This document shows positions 15,196-23,650 of a DNA stretch of 33,997 nucleotides, one piece after another. The notes below the pieces were generated by a model that saw nothing but the letters and a program-made list of their open reading frames with translations, searched no databases and had not been told where the DNA came from. Within the stretch, counting starts at the first letter, position 1. The number at the start of each line of letters is the position of its first letter. Position numbers and translations under genes: made by a program. Source of the stretch: Candidatus Flemingiibacterium merdigallinarum (GTDB lineage: Bacteria > Bacillota > Clostridia > Oscillospirales > CAG-272); NCBI GenBank assembly GCA_904386005.1, contig CAJFKR010000024.1, positions 1 to 33,997 on the forward strand. Reading direction: 5' to 3'.

Positions 15196-16062
15196 ATGGA
15201 CTCTATTAATATTCCGGTTACCACCGTCTCACCGCTTGAAAACGTGACACGACTGAACGGCTTTATCCGTGCTTCGACGACCGGAGGAAGTCGCGAGCGG
15301 GGGTATTATTCAAACGGAATCGTCCGACCGTATGATCGCTCGTGTATTGTCCAGTATACAATCAAAGGCTGCGGAGAGACTTGGGTCGGAAATCGGCGCT
15401 GGCGCGTGCCCGAGGGACGTGCGTTCATCAATATAATCAACCGAGTCGACACCGGCTATCGCTATCCGCGTGACGAGGAGCGAACCTGGCGATTTGTCAC
15501 ATTTACATTTATAGACGGCAATGTGCGCGAGCTGTTCGGCGAGCTTATCGCGCGCTTCGGTCCAGTGTATGACCTGTCGCGCTCGCATGACGCGCTGACG
15601 CGCATAGCCGAGCGAATCGACAGACGGCAGGGGCAGGTGTATTCGCTGTCCGAGAGCAGTTCGATTTATTCGGCAATAGAAGCCATGCTGCTCGATAGCG
15701 TCACAATTGACGATACTCGCGAGCGCGGTATCGTCAATCGCATACATGAGTTGGTTGAAAAGCGTGTGCGCAGCGTTGACAGCATCCGCTTCGGCGTCGG
15801 CGAGGCTGCGGAGATGCTCGGATATTCGCGCGAGCACCTGTCGCGGCTCTACCGTGACGCGACCGGTCGCACACTCAAAGTATATATTGATTTTGCGCGT
15901 GTCGAGTATATCCGCGAGCTACTCGAATTGAATGACTGCGCTACGACCGCGCGTCTGGTCGGCATGGACAGCCCCGCGAACCTGACCGCGTATTTCAAAC
16001 GCTGTACCGGCATGACGCCGTCCGAATACAAATCGTCCGGCGAGCTCGCGTCATGGCTGTGA
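15196..16062 (+). CDS. AraC-family transcriptional regulator
   Basis: A 288-residue regulator with an N-terminal cupin-type sensing domain (about 15-110, including YTIKGCGETWVGNRRWRVPEGRAF) and a C-terminal double helix-turn-helix domain (about 180-280). The first recognition unit is FGVGEAAEMLGYSREHLSRLYRDATG (199-224), the second ARLVGMDSPANLTAYFKRC (252-270), then the family signature TGMTPSEYK. Such proteins usually sense a sugar and activate a nearby gene. GAGGTG lies upstream of the ATG. It is divergent from the LVIVD gene across 170 bp containing two matching direct repeats, its likely binding sites. Control of the glycosidase genes here is possible but unproven. A strong hairpin follows 60 bp after the stop. 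Confidence 0.93.
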   Translation: MDSINIPVTTVSPLENVTRLNGFIRASTTGGSRERGYYSNGIVRPYDRSCIVQYTIKGCGETWVGNRRWRVPEGRAFINIINRVDTGYRYPRDEERTWRFVTFTFIDGNVRELFGELIARFGPVYDLSRSHDALTRIAERIDRRQGQVYSLSESSSIYSAIEAMLLDSVTIDDTRERGIVNRIHELVEKRVRSVDSIRFGVGEAAEMLGYSREHLSRLYRDATGRTLKVYIDFARVEYIRELLELNDCATTARLVGMDSPANLTAYFKRCTGMTPSEYKSSGELASWL

Positions 16063-16122
16063 TGAGCATAAAAACTGAATAAATCGCCGCCTTGCGCAGT
16101 CAAATCAATATACATAAAAATA

Positions 16123-16151
16123 CGGCGCCGACTGGGTCGCAGTCGGCGCCG
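16123..16151 (-). terminator. Terminator between the AraC gene and the lipoprotein gene
   Basis: CGGCGCCGACT (16123-16133) and AGTCGGCGCCG (16141-16151) form a perfect 11-bp stem. On the minus strand it is followed by TATTTTTATG, so it mainly ends the lipoprotein transcript; it may also stop the AraC transcript from the other side. Confidence 0.8.
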
Positions 16152-16162
16152 CGCTGAATTTA

Positions 16163-16846
16163 TCAGGAATTATCACTTATCGAATATTTCGCGCCGTCGA
16201 AGCCCTCGGGCAGATACTTTTTCATGTCGTCGGCAATCGACCGCTCGCCGCTCGCGTAGACGCCGTCAGGGTCTTCGATTGTGATGTACAGGCAGTTTTC
16301 CTTGATTCTCACTCCGGACGATATGACATACGGCGCCGGCTCTATTCCCGCGTCGCGTTCATCCTGCTGAAGGTCGAATATTTGTTCCGAAGCCTTTTTC
16401 AGCTCGTCATATGAGTATTTCACAAGCTTTACCGGCGGATTCTCAAGTCCGGTCGCGTCGCGCAGGATGTCCATTATCTCCTCGCTGTCGTCGGTAATGC
16501 AGAGCACCGTGCCGTATATCGGGTCGATATACGCACCGGCGTAAAATTCAGGGTATTCGTTGTCCTCCGGGGTGTAGCCATGCTCCTTGAAGTAACCGAT
16601 GAGCCCGCTCGACTTCGGCTCGGAGTCACCGGTGTCGTCGGGGTCGCGTGCTACCGCCGTGCCTTCGACAATGCCTGAATCGAGGTAGTCGTATTCACTT
16701 GGCGACAGGTTCAGTCCCGCGTCGCTGTTAGAGGTACAGCCGCTGCATATGGTCAGCGCGGACAGTATAGCCGTCACTGACAGTATATTCAGCGCGGAGT
16801 TTATTGCCGCTGTGCAGTGTCTTGAATATACGCGCTTCTGTGCCAT
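16163..16846 (-). CDS. Putative lipoprotein of unknown function
   Basis: A 227-residue protein I do not recognise. A basic N-terminus and a hydrophobic stretch (about 18-34) end in ICSGC at Cys37, a slightly unusual lipobox, then a Ser/Asp-rich linker. The mature part has a compact region, FYAGAYIDPIYGTVLCITDD (about 100-120), that resembles a small alpha/beta domain, and then ISSGVRIKENCLYITI. It should be anchored to the outer face of the membrane. GGTGA precedes the ATG, and the gap to the lipoprotein gene upstream is only 26 bp, so the two are probably co-transcribed. Short lipoproteins of this kind sometimes act as inhibitors or sensors; that is speculation. Confidence 0.7.
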   Translation of the reverse strand: MAQKRVYSRHCTAAINSALNILSVTAILSALTICSGCTSNSDAGLNLSPSEYDYLDSGIVEGTAVARDPDDTGDSEPKSSGLIGYFKEHGYTPEDNEYPEFYAGAYIDPIYGTVLCITDDSEEIMDILRDATGLENPPVKLVKYSYDELKKASEQIFDLQQDERDAGIEPAPYVISSGVRIKENCLYITIEDPDGVYASGERSIADDMKKYLPEGFDGAKYSISDNS

Positions 16847-16872
16847 ATAATCACCTGCTTACATTTGCCGTG

Positions 16873-17583
16873 TCAGGATGTCTCGAGCGCGTCGAGTGCC
16901 TCGATGAGGTCGCCGACATTCTCGATCCCCTCATACGCGGTCTTGAAATACAGCGGCTCGACCTTGTCGTCCGAATCGAGCTCGAGCGACAGGATGTCGT
17001 CGTCGTTGTCAATCTTCAGCAGGCTCGGGCTGTTTACATAGATCTCGTCCTCGCTGTATATGCCGAGCGCGAGCAGATAGGTCCCGCCGTATTCGGGTAT
17101 CGGCAGTATCGGCTTGTAGCCGAAGGTGTAGCCGTCGACCGGACCGTTAATGCTCAGAAAGGTGAAGGTATCGCCTACCTCAAAGTCGCCCTTGAAGCAG
17201 TACATCACCGTTACCTCAAACGGAACGCGGATCTTTTCGAGCGCCCGTTTGTTTTGGCTTTCGAATATCGAGCTGTCTATCTTGCCGCCGTCGGTGCGAT
17301 AGGGTTCGCCGATGTCGGTGATCTTGCCGATGACCATGCCGTCGGCGAAGTCGTACAATGACTGCAAAGTCTCGTTTTCGCCAATTGTCGCGAATCCGAA
17401 CTGGATGAATTTCTCGTCGTCGGTCTCGACCGCGTCCTCGGAGACCGGAGCGCCGTCCTCGGAGAGCGCAGCGCCGTCCTCAATTGGCTCGGCGTCGGGG
17501 CTGTCCGCGTCTGTGCAGCCAGCGATGAGCGTGGCTGACAGGATGAACAGCGTCAGTATAAGCGATAAACGTTTGTATTTCAC
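16873..17583 (-). CDS. Lipoprotein of unknown function, paralogue of the 17814-18458 gene
   Basis: A 236-residue lipoprotein with a classical signal peptide ending in LIAGC (Cys23), then an acidic linker with repeated SEDGAP-like units (about 38-56). The mature domain shares with the neighbouring lipoprotein the block VPFEVTVMYCFKGDFEVGDTFTFLSINGPVDGY and EYGGTYLLALGIYSEDE, and an ending of the type ENVGDLIEALD. The start is a GTG, supported by GGAGGTG eight bases upstream; the next codons give the basic MKYKR. The GTG-to-stop frame runs to 16873, 26 bp before the next lipoprotein gene. No enzyme motif is visible; the fold may be a beta-sandwich with an exposed binding face. It is separated from its paralogue by a 28-bp minisatellite. 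Confidence 0.75.
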   Translation of the reverse strand: MKYKRLSLILTLFILSATLIAGCTDADSPDAEPIEDGAALSEDGAPVSEDAVETDDEKFIQFGFATIGENETLQSLYDFADGMVIGKITDIGEPYRTDGGKIDSSIFESQNKRALEKIRVPFEVTVMYCFKGDFEVGDTFTFLSINGPVDGYTFGYKPILPIPEYGGTYLLALGIYSEDEIYVNSPSLLKIDNDDDILSLELDSDDKVEPLYFKTAYEGIENVGDLIEALDALETS

Positions 17584-17669
17584 TTTTACGGCACCTCCTC
17601 ATATCCGTAAATCATCAATAGGCGGCGGGCGTATTATTTGCCGAATAAGCTGCGCGGCATATCCACGAT

Positions 17670-17837
17670 CTGGTCGATTGTCCGACAGACCCACAGCCTG
17701 ATCGATTGTCCGAAAGACCCACGGTCTGGTCGATTGTCCGAAAGACCTACAGCCTGATCGATTGTCCGACAGCCCCACGGTCTGATTGATTGTCCGACAG
17801 ACTAACAGTCTAGTCAGTTGTCCGACAGACCCGCAAC
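17670..17837. repeat. Minisatellite: six tandem copies of a 28-bp unit
   Basis: The copies start at 17670, 17698, 17726, 17754, 17782 and 17810, each beginning CTGG, CTGA or CTAG and containing ATTGTCCGA (GTTGTCCGA in the last). Copies 1 and 3 are nearly identical, as are 2 and 4, so the array also has a 56-bp period. The sixth copy overlaps the last codons and stop of the upstream lipoprotein gene, so the array appears to have grown from that gene end. There are no spacers. Confidence 0.9.
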
Positions 17838-18458
17838 CGCGTCCGTAAGCTCGGAGACATTCGAAATTTCTTGATAGGGCGGGTCATACATCAGCGTCTT
17901 TACCGCCGCCCCGCCGTTATCGCTAATCGCGTGCGTCGAATCGTAGCCGTCCAGCCGCGCGGCTCCCTGCAAATACGGATAGGCTTCGTATTCGGACGCG
18001 ACGCAGATCGGCAATAGATAGACTCCGCCGACCTCGAGGTCGGGGAAAACCGTGTCGACCGCGTAATTATCGATAATTCCGTTCAGTCCGAGCACGGTAA
18101 AGCTGTCGTCCGGCGCGAGGTTGCCCTTGAAGCTTTCGAGCACCTTGATCTCATACGGTGTGCGCAGGTCGATAAGCTCTTTCATGATCTCGTCGTGCGG
18201 CATACCGAACGTCAGTTCTCCGTCGTCGATGAGGTAGGAGTCGCCGCGGCTCGTGACCTCGCAGACTACGACATAGTCGACCGAGTCGAATATCTCGGGC
18301 AGAGTGTTGTACGCCGAAACCTGCCCGCCGAGCCGCAGTATATTGTCCTCGGGAATCGACGAGATGTCGGCGGCGGCGCTCATCCGCGCCCCGCAGGCGC
18401 AGAGCCCGAACGTCAGCGTCAGTAGGACAAGCGGCAGTATAAGCTGTGATTTTCGCAT
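17814..18458 (-). CDS. Lipoprotein of unknown function, paralogue of the 16873-17583 gene
   Basis: A 214-residue lipoprotein starting MRKSQLILPLVLLTLTFGLCACG, with the lipobox LCAC and Cys22 as the likely lipidated residue. The mature part shares with its neighbour the blocks TPYEIKVLESFKGNLAPDDSFTVLGLNGIIDNY, LEVGGVYLLPICVASEYEAY and ISNVSELTDAVAG. I chose the ATG at 18458 because AAGGAG lies eight bases upstream and a signal peptide follows; the frame is open for another 57 codons but that part crosses the promoter. A strong promoter is at 18504-18532. The pair may bind or display something at the cell surface; the family is not one I can name. Its last codons form part of the 28-bp repeat array. 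Confidence 0.78.
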   Translation of the reverse strand: MRKSQLILPLVLLTLTFGLCACGARMSAAADISSIPEDNILRLGGQVSAYNTLPEIFDSVDYVVVCEVTSRGDSYLIDDGELTFGMPHDEIMKELIDLRTPYEIKVLESFKGNLAPDDSFTVLGLNGIIDNYAVDTVFPDLEVGGVYLLPICVASEYEAYPYLQGAARLDGYDSTHAISDNGGAAVKTLMYDPPYQEISNVSELTDAVAGLSDN

Positions 18459-18503
18459 ATTCAGGTCTCCTTTCGACAGTATTAGTTGTGTAGTACTAAT
18501 ATA

Positions 18504-18532
18504 ACTATACCACACCGTGGGTTGATTGTCAA
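18504..18532 (-). promoter_or_regulatory. Sigma-A promoter of the lipoprotein genes
   Basis: On the minus strand: TTGACA (18527-18532), 17 bp, TATAGT (18504-18509). Just downstream, ATTAGT and ACTAAT (18481-18500) form a spaced inverted repeat that could be an operator. Confidence 0.8.
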
Positions 18533-18579
18533 TAGACAAATCTGACGATATTGACGGCAATAAATATACAGAATGCACA

Positions 18580-18610
18580 ATTGCCCAGCCGGTATAACCG
18601 ACTGGGCAAT
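18580..18610 (-). terminator. Hairpin downstream of the GH106-like gene
   Basis: ATTGCCCAG (18580-18588) and CTGGGCAAT (18602-18610) form a 9-bp stem with an inner CGGT/ACCG. It lies 50 bp after the GH106-like stop. No long T-tract follows, so termination is likely but not certain. Confidence 0.6.
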
Positions 18611-18659
18611 ATAAGCGCGGAGTTGTCAATCAATAAATTCAAATTTCCGAAACGCGGAA

Positions 18660-19320
18660 TTATTCGTACATCTCGACAACCGGGCTCGCGGTGATGCCCA
18701 TGTCGCGCAGACGGTATTCGTAGCACCACTTGTCGCCCGACGTGCGCCAGATCTGCGGTCCTACCCAGCGCTCGTTAACATCGGTGTTGTGCAGCGCGCC
18801 GAACGCGTTGAAGCGATTGCCGAACAGCCTGAATACCAGCTTGTGGCGTCCCGCCTTGACGCGGCCGAGGTTCAGTCGGAACGGGTCGAACGCGATTACG
18901 CCCTTGTCCTCGCCGTCGAGGAATACCCGCACGAGCGCGCCGCGGTACTCGGATACCCTCGCGACCAGCTCGCAGTCGGGAGTTTCGATTTCTTCAACAT
19001 AGTCGATATTGCCGGTGTAGAAGGGCAGCGCCTGCGATGTAATCGTCGAATAGCCGAGCTTTTCGGGCAGAGCGCAAATTGTGCGCTCGCAGCCGGCGAC
19101 CTTGACTCCGAACTCGCCGAGCAGATAGCACCACTCAACCTTTGTGCGTATACCGATAGGCGTGCGGACGAGCAAGACGTTCTTGCCCTTGACTATCTTC
19201 GGCAGGGCTATCTTCTTTATCGACTCGTCGACGAAATAGCCGTGTGTCGCCTTGTCAGCCTTGACGCCGTTCAGTATGACCTCGCAGAGCTCGGCGTTTT
19301 CGATCGCGAGATACGCGCCT
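18660..19320 (-). pseudogene. C-terminal part of the GH106-like gene after a frameshift
   Basis: This minus-strand frame continues the protein encoded at 19271-21751. Where the upstream frame reads VFESEIEYE, this one takes over with GAYLAIENAELCEVILNGVKA, a jelly-roll block typical of the C-terminal end of these large glycosidases, and continues to VRVFLDGEDKGVIAFDPFRLNLGRVKAGRHKLVFRLFGNRFNAFG and the final WCYEYRLRDMGI. An upstream in-frame ATG at 19478 is not a real start because the codons there encode low-complexity Arg/Ala-rich residues antagonistic to the domain. One missing G in the run at 19318-19319 would restore a single protein of about 1,030 residues. Confidence 0.75.
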
Positions 19321-21751
19321 CGTATTCGATTTCCGACTCGAAGACAACGCGCAGGTCGACGTAGTGGCAGAGCACCTCCGGCGGCTCGACCCAAGGCTGC
19401 GCGCCGTTGTATGCCGGCAGTCCGGCAAGCTGGGCGGCGCGGTTGTTCAGGCGCAGCATCTCCTCCTCGGGCAGCCATTCGCCGTCGGCGGTCAGCGACT
19501 CGGAGTCGACGCGGAACTCGGCTGAATCTATCAGCATCGCGTTCGGCTCGTCGAGCGAATATGGCAGTGTATGACGCTCGATATAGCTGCCAATCAGCTT
19601 CATCTGCGGCTTTTCAGCCGGCTTTGCGGCTTCGTTGTAGGGCATGAGCCGGAGCAGTATGCTGTCGAACGCGTTCATCACGTAGTTGATTATAGTCTTG
19701 CCGTCCTCGACACGGTAGTCGGCGATTTCGGTTTTACCGGTGAGCGTGTCCCAGATTACCGGTGTGAACTCGCCGACAATTTTGATGACCAGTCGTTCGG
19801 GGGCATGGTATCCGACGTTGGATACCGGACGACAGTGACAGATGAATATCCAGTCGCAGTCGGTGTCACGACGATAATTGTAGATATATCTGTTTGCGAG
19901 GTTTCCGCTCTGATTGCGGATTTCGACGCGGCGGAAGTCGTCGAGCGCGCCGATCAGCTCGTCACGCGAGAACTGTATCGACTCGCACTGCGAATAGAAC
20001 GGCTTTACGTCGTCAGAGACAACAGCGTCGACGTATTTCGGGCAGTCGCCCATGAAAATTACCGTACCGCCGGCAGCCTTGAACTTTTCGAGTATGTCGA
20101 GCGTCGTTTTGCGCATCGTCTCGAGTCCCGGAACGACTGCGACCTTGTATTTCATCTTGCCGACTTCGAGCTCGCCGCCATCAGCGCCTACATATTGCTC
20201 GGGCAGCAGACTCTCGCTGATGAAGTCGAAGTCGAGCTGCGCGAACAGCAGCCAGTCGACGACGTTCGAGAAGTTGCCCTCAATCTGCGAACGGATGCTT
20301 CCGGTGTTCTCGGACGGTCCCCAGTGCAGCCAGTAGCTCTCGACCGGATGTATGACCGCTATGTCGACCTTCGGACGACCGCGTGTCAGCGCGGTATTCA
20401 GACGCGCAAAGTGATTTTCTATGTACGGATATTCCTTGTACCACGGCGACTGATAGAATATCGACGCCGGATAGTCACGCTTCGCCTCGCCGTACATCGA
20501 CATCCATGCGAGGTGCGGTACGCGGACGGTGACGCCGAGCGCCGCCTGCCAGTCGCCCTGATGCTTGTGACCGCGGAAGTCGTAGTCCCAGTCGGTGACG
20601 CCGTACAGCTCAGACAGCATACCTTCGCGTCCGTACTGGTGGACAGCCGACTGCGCCTGCTTCGCGGTCGCGTAGTTGTGTCCGTCGCAGAGCATATCGA
20701 TTCCGGGTATCTGGAAGTTGCGGTAGGAGCGCATAGCCTCGCCGAGGCAGGCGGTCTGGCTGTGCAGGCTGTCCTCGGCCATCATATGACCGGTCATCGA
20801 GATGCCGTTCTTCTCGCACCACTTGCCGCAGTTGTCGGCGAACGCCTCGGTGAACAGCTGGCAGATGAAGTCGTGGTACAGGTAGCGCGGGCGCGAGATC
20901 TCGCCGTTCGGCTTTTCCCAGAACAGCTCGGGCAGAGTGTCCTCAATCTTCGCGCCGTAACGCTTCTCATACAGCGTGTCGAGCTCGGGAGTCCAAGGCA
21001 GGGTCACGTCGGCGGTGCTCTTCGCGAACGCGAGCGTGCCTTTGTGAGTGAACTGCGGCTCGTCGGTGAAGATCGCAGGAACGCAGCCGTCGAACTCGTC
21101 GCCGACCGTCTTTTTGTAGGTCTCGTGCGTCGTTTCGATGAATTTATCTATAGCCGGCTTCGACAGTGTGTCGACGTAGGTCTGGTTGTTGTACCAGCCC
21201 GATTTGCCGGTAGCTTCGCAGTAGGTGAACCACTTTGTGCCGATTGCTTCCTCGTCGGGCGAAATCATGCGGTAGGACTCAAGCTCGCCCGCGTCGTTCA
21301 GCACAATGTCGTAAGCGTGGAAGAAAAAGGGTTCGCCGGCTTCGACCGCTTCCGCCTTTGGTTTCAGGTCGGCGGTCAGGTCGCGCAGTGTGATTCGGAG
21401 GAATCTCTGACGGTAGCGCGGAGTTTTTGTGACAAGACCTCCGGCGGCACCGCTCGGCCAACGATCCTCGTCGTAGAGCCAAGCGAGCGTGTGCGTGCGC
21501 TTAGCTTCGTCGGCGCAGTGGCGGATCAGCGACATGAACTCATCGGACAGGTAGGGCACGTCCATTCCGGTGCGCGAGTGGATGTGGTAGCCGCCGAAGC
21601 CCATCTCTTTAAGGTAGCCGATCTGGCGGGTGATGAGGTCGGGTGTGACCTTGCAGTTCCAAGCCCAGAAAGGCGCGCCGCGATATTCGCTCGTCGGATT
21701 CTCGAACAGCTTCATATCGAGCGTTTTCGATTGATTCTTTTTGTAAAGCAT
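19271..21751 (-). CDS. GH106-like alpha-L-rhamnosidase, N-terminal part, frameshifted
   Basis: An 826-codon frame encoding most of a large glycosidase of the GH106 type, which removes alpha-L-rhamnose from plant polysaccharides such as rhamnogalacturonan. Diagnostic blocks are YRGAPFWAWN (23-32), GYLKEMGFGGYHIHSRTGM (45-63), AWLYDEDRWPSGAAGG (90-105), AIFTDEPQF (226-234) and NGISMTGHMMAED. Glu231 is a plausible catalytic acid, which is inference. There is no signal peptide, so it acts inside the cell on imported oligosaccharides. AGGGGG precedes the ATG and a promoter is at 21890-21918. The last residues after EIEYE are out of frame; the true C-terminal part is at 18660-19320. The break may be a sequencing error or a real recent mutation. 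Confidence 0.85.
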   Translation of the reverse strand: MLYKKNQSKTLDMKLFENPTSEYRGAPFWAWNCKVTPDLITRQIGYLKEMGFGGYHIHSRTGMDVPYLSDEFMSLIRHCADEAKRTHTLAWLYDEDRWPSGAAGGLVTKTPRYRQRFLRITLRDLTADLKPKAEAVEAGEPFFFHAYDIVLNDAGELESYRMISPDEEAIGTKWFTYCEATGKSGWYNNQTYVDTLSKPAIDKFIETTHETYKKTVGDEFDGCVPAIFTDEPQFTHKGTLAFAKSTADVTLPWTPELDTLYEKRYGAKIEDTLPELFWEKPNGEISRPRYLYHDFICQLFTEAFADNCGKWCEKNGISMTGHMMAEDSLHSQTACLGEAMRSYRNFQIPGIDMLCDGHNYATAKQAQSAVHQYGREGMLSELYGVTDWDYDFRGHKHQGDWQAALGVTVRVPHLAWMSMYGEAKRDYPASIFYQSPWYKEYPYIENHFARLNTALTRGRPKVDIAVIHPVESYWLHWGPSENTGSIRSQIEGNFSNVVDWLLFAQLDFDFISESLLPEQYVGADGGELEVGKMKYKVAVVPGLETMRKTTLDILEKFKAAGGTVIFMGDCPKYVDAVVSDDVKPFYSQCESIQFSRDELIGALDDFRRVEIRNQSGNLANRYIYNYRRDTDCDWIFICHCRPVSNVGYHAPERLVIKIVGEFTPVIWDTLTGKTEIADYRVEDGKTIINYVMNAFDSILLRLMPYNEAAKPAEKPQMKLIGSYIERHTLPYSLDEPNAMLIDSAEFRVDSESLTADGEWLPEEEMLRLNNRAAQLAGLPAYNGAQPWVEPPEVLCHYVDLRVVFESEIEYEARISRSKTPSSARSY

Positions 21752-21776
21752 AAAAACCCCCTGTAGAAAGAGTGGT

Positions 21777-21851
21777 ATGAATCGCTCCGCGATTCATAGA
21801 GTGTGGTATCGCGCTCCGCGCGATAGAGTGTTGTCCCGCTTTGCGGGACAA
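21777..21851. repeat. Cluster of three perfect palindromes with three-base loops
   Basis: Palindrome 1 is ATGAATCGC/GCGATTCAT (21777-21797, loop TCC), palindrome 2 is TATCGCGC/GCGCGATA (21807-21825, loop TCC), and palindrome 3 is TTGTCCCGC/GCGGGACAA (21831-21851, loop TTT). They are separated by AGAGTGTGG and GAGTG, and AGAGTGGT also precedes the first. They lie in the leader of the GH106-like gene, downstream of its promoter. Confidence 0.85.
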
Positions 21852-21889
21852 TGGATTTAGTAATGACAAGAATACGTTTGGCCCATACC

Positions 21890-21918
21890 ACTATATCATA
21901 TTTTACGGTAGTTGTCAA
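21890..21918 (-). promoter_or_regulatory. Sigma-A promoter of the GH106-like gene
   Basis: On the minus strand: TTGACA (21913-21918), 17 bp, TATAGT (21890-21895). Confidence 0.8.
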
Positions 21919-21965
21919 TATATATGGAACAAATACACACAATTTATCGGCTGCTATTCGTCACT

Positions 21966-22007
21966 GTAAAAAAACAAAAGAGCCGCATTGCTTGAATGCA
22001 GCTCTTT
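21966..22007 (-). terminator. Intrinsic terminator of gdhA
   Basis: AAAGAGC (21977-21983) pairs with GCTCTTT (22001-22007) and GCATT with AATGC inside. On the minus strand the stem is followed by TGTTTTTTTAC, a strong T-tract. Confidence 0.85.
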
Positions 22008-22025
22008 CAATATCAGTGTAGCTAT

Positions 22026-22044
22026 TATCGCGCGGAGCGGGACA
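22026..22044. repeat. Hybrid palindrome downstream of gdhA
   Basis: TATCGCGC and GCGGGACA flank GGA. The left arm equals palindrome 2 of the 21777-21851 cluster and the right arm equals palindrome 3, in opposite orientation and again next to a CCACTCT/AGAGTGG flank. It lies 9 bp after the gdhA stop codon. Confidence 0.7.
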
Positions 22045-22052
22045 CCACTCTT

Positions 22053-23438
<1,386 letters not shown>

Positions 23439-23464
23439 TCAGCTTGATTATCCGCTGTAATAAC

Positions 23465-23493
23465 ATTATACTACTTTTTCGCCCTTTTTGCAA
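23465..23493 (-). promoter_or_regulatory. Sigma-A promoter of gdhA
   Basis: On the minus strand: TTGCAA (23488-23493), 17 bp, TATAAT (23465-23470). Confidence 0.8.
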
Positions 23494-23504
23494 TATGCGC
23501 GGAC

Positions 23505-23535
23505 AAATTATTCATTTTGAAAATGTAAATAATTT
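23505..23535. promoter_or_regulatory. 31-bp near-perfect palindrome upstream of gdhA
   Basis: AAATTATT (23505-23512) pairs with AATAATTT (23528-23535) and CATTTT (23513-23518) with AAAATG (23520-23525) around a central G; only TA at 23526-23527 is unpaired. It begins 11 bp upstream of the gdhA -35 element and lies between the two divergent genes, so it suits an operator for a dimeric regulator. Confidence 0.6.
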
Positions 23536-23650
23536 AATAATACGTAATTTATAGGATTTACACAAGGAAAAGTAATTGTACCAAATTAATACAATATCTT
23601 ATATTAAATGGCAATGCATAATTCTAACTTTGCCCTCGGGAGGTATCGCT

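Noticed and set aside
17670-17837. The 28-bp array as a CRISPR
   Set aside because: The units are contiguous, with no unique spacers, and no cas genes lie nearby. It is a minisatellite.
18459-18629. N-terminal extension of the lipoprotein from an ATG at 18629
   Set aside because: It would cross a strong promoter and would hide a typical signal peptide that starts at 18458 after AAGGAG.
19571-21766. Very long antisense open frame opposite the GH106-like gene
   Set aside because: It mirrors the codon bias of the minus-strand gene, shows no family motif and is Arg/Val-rich; similar shadows occur opposite gdhA, thrC and GH3.
23576-23650. Longer flippase starting at TTG 23576
   Set aside because: The added residues do not fit the family N-terminus, and GGGAGG before TTG 23651 is a much better start.
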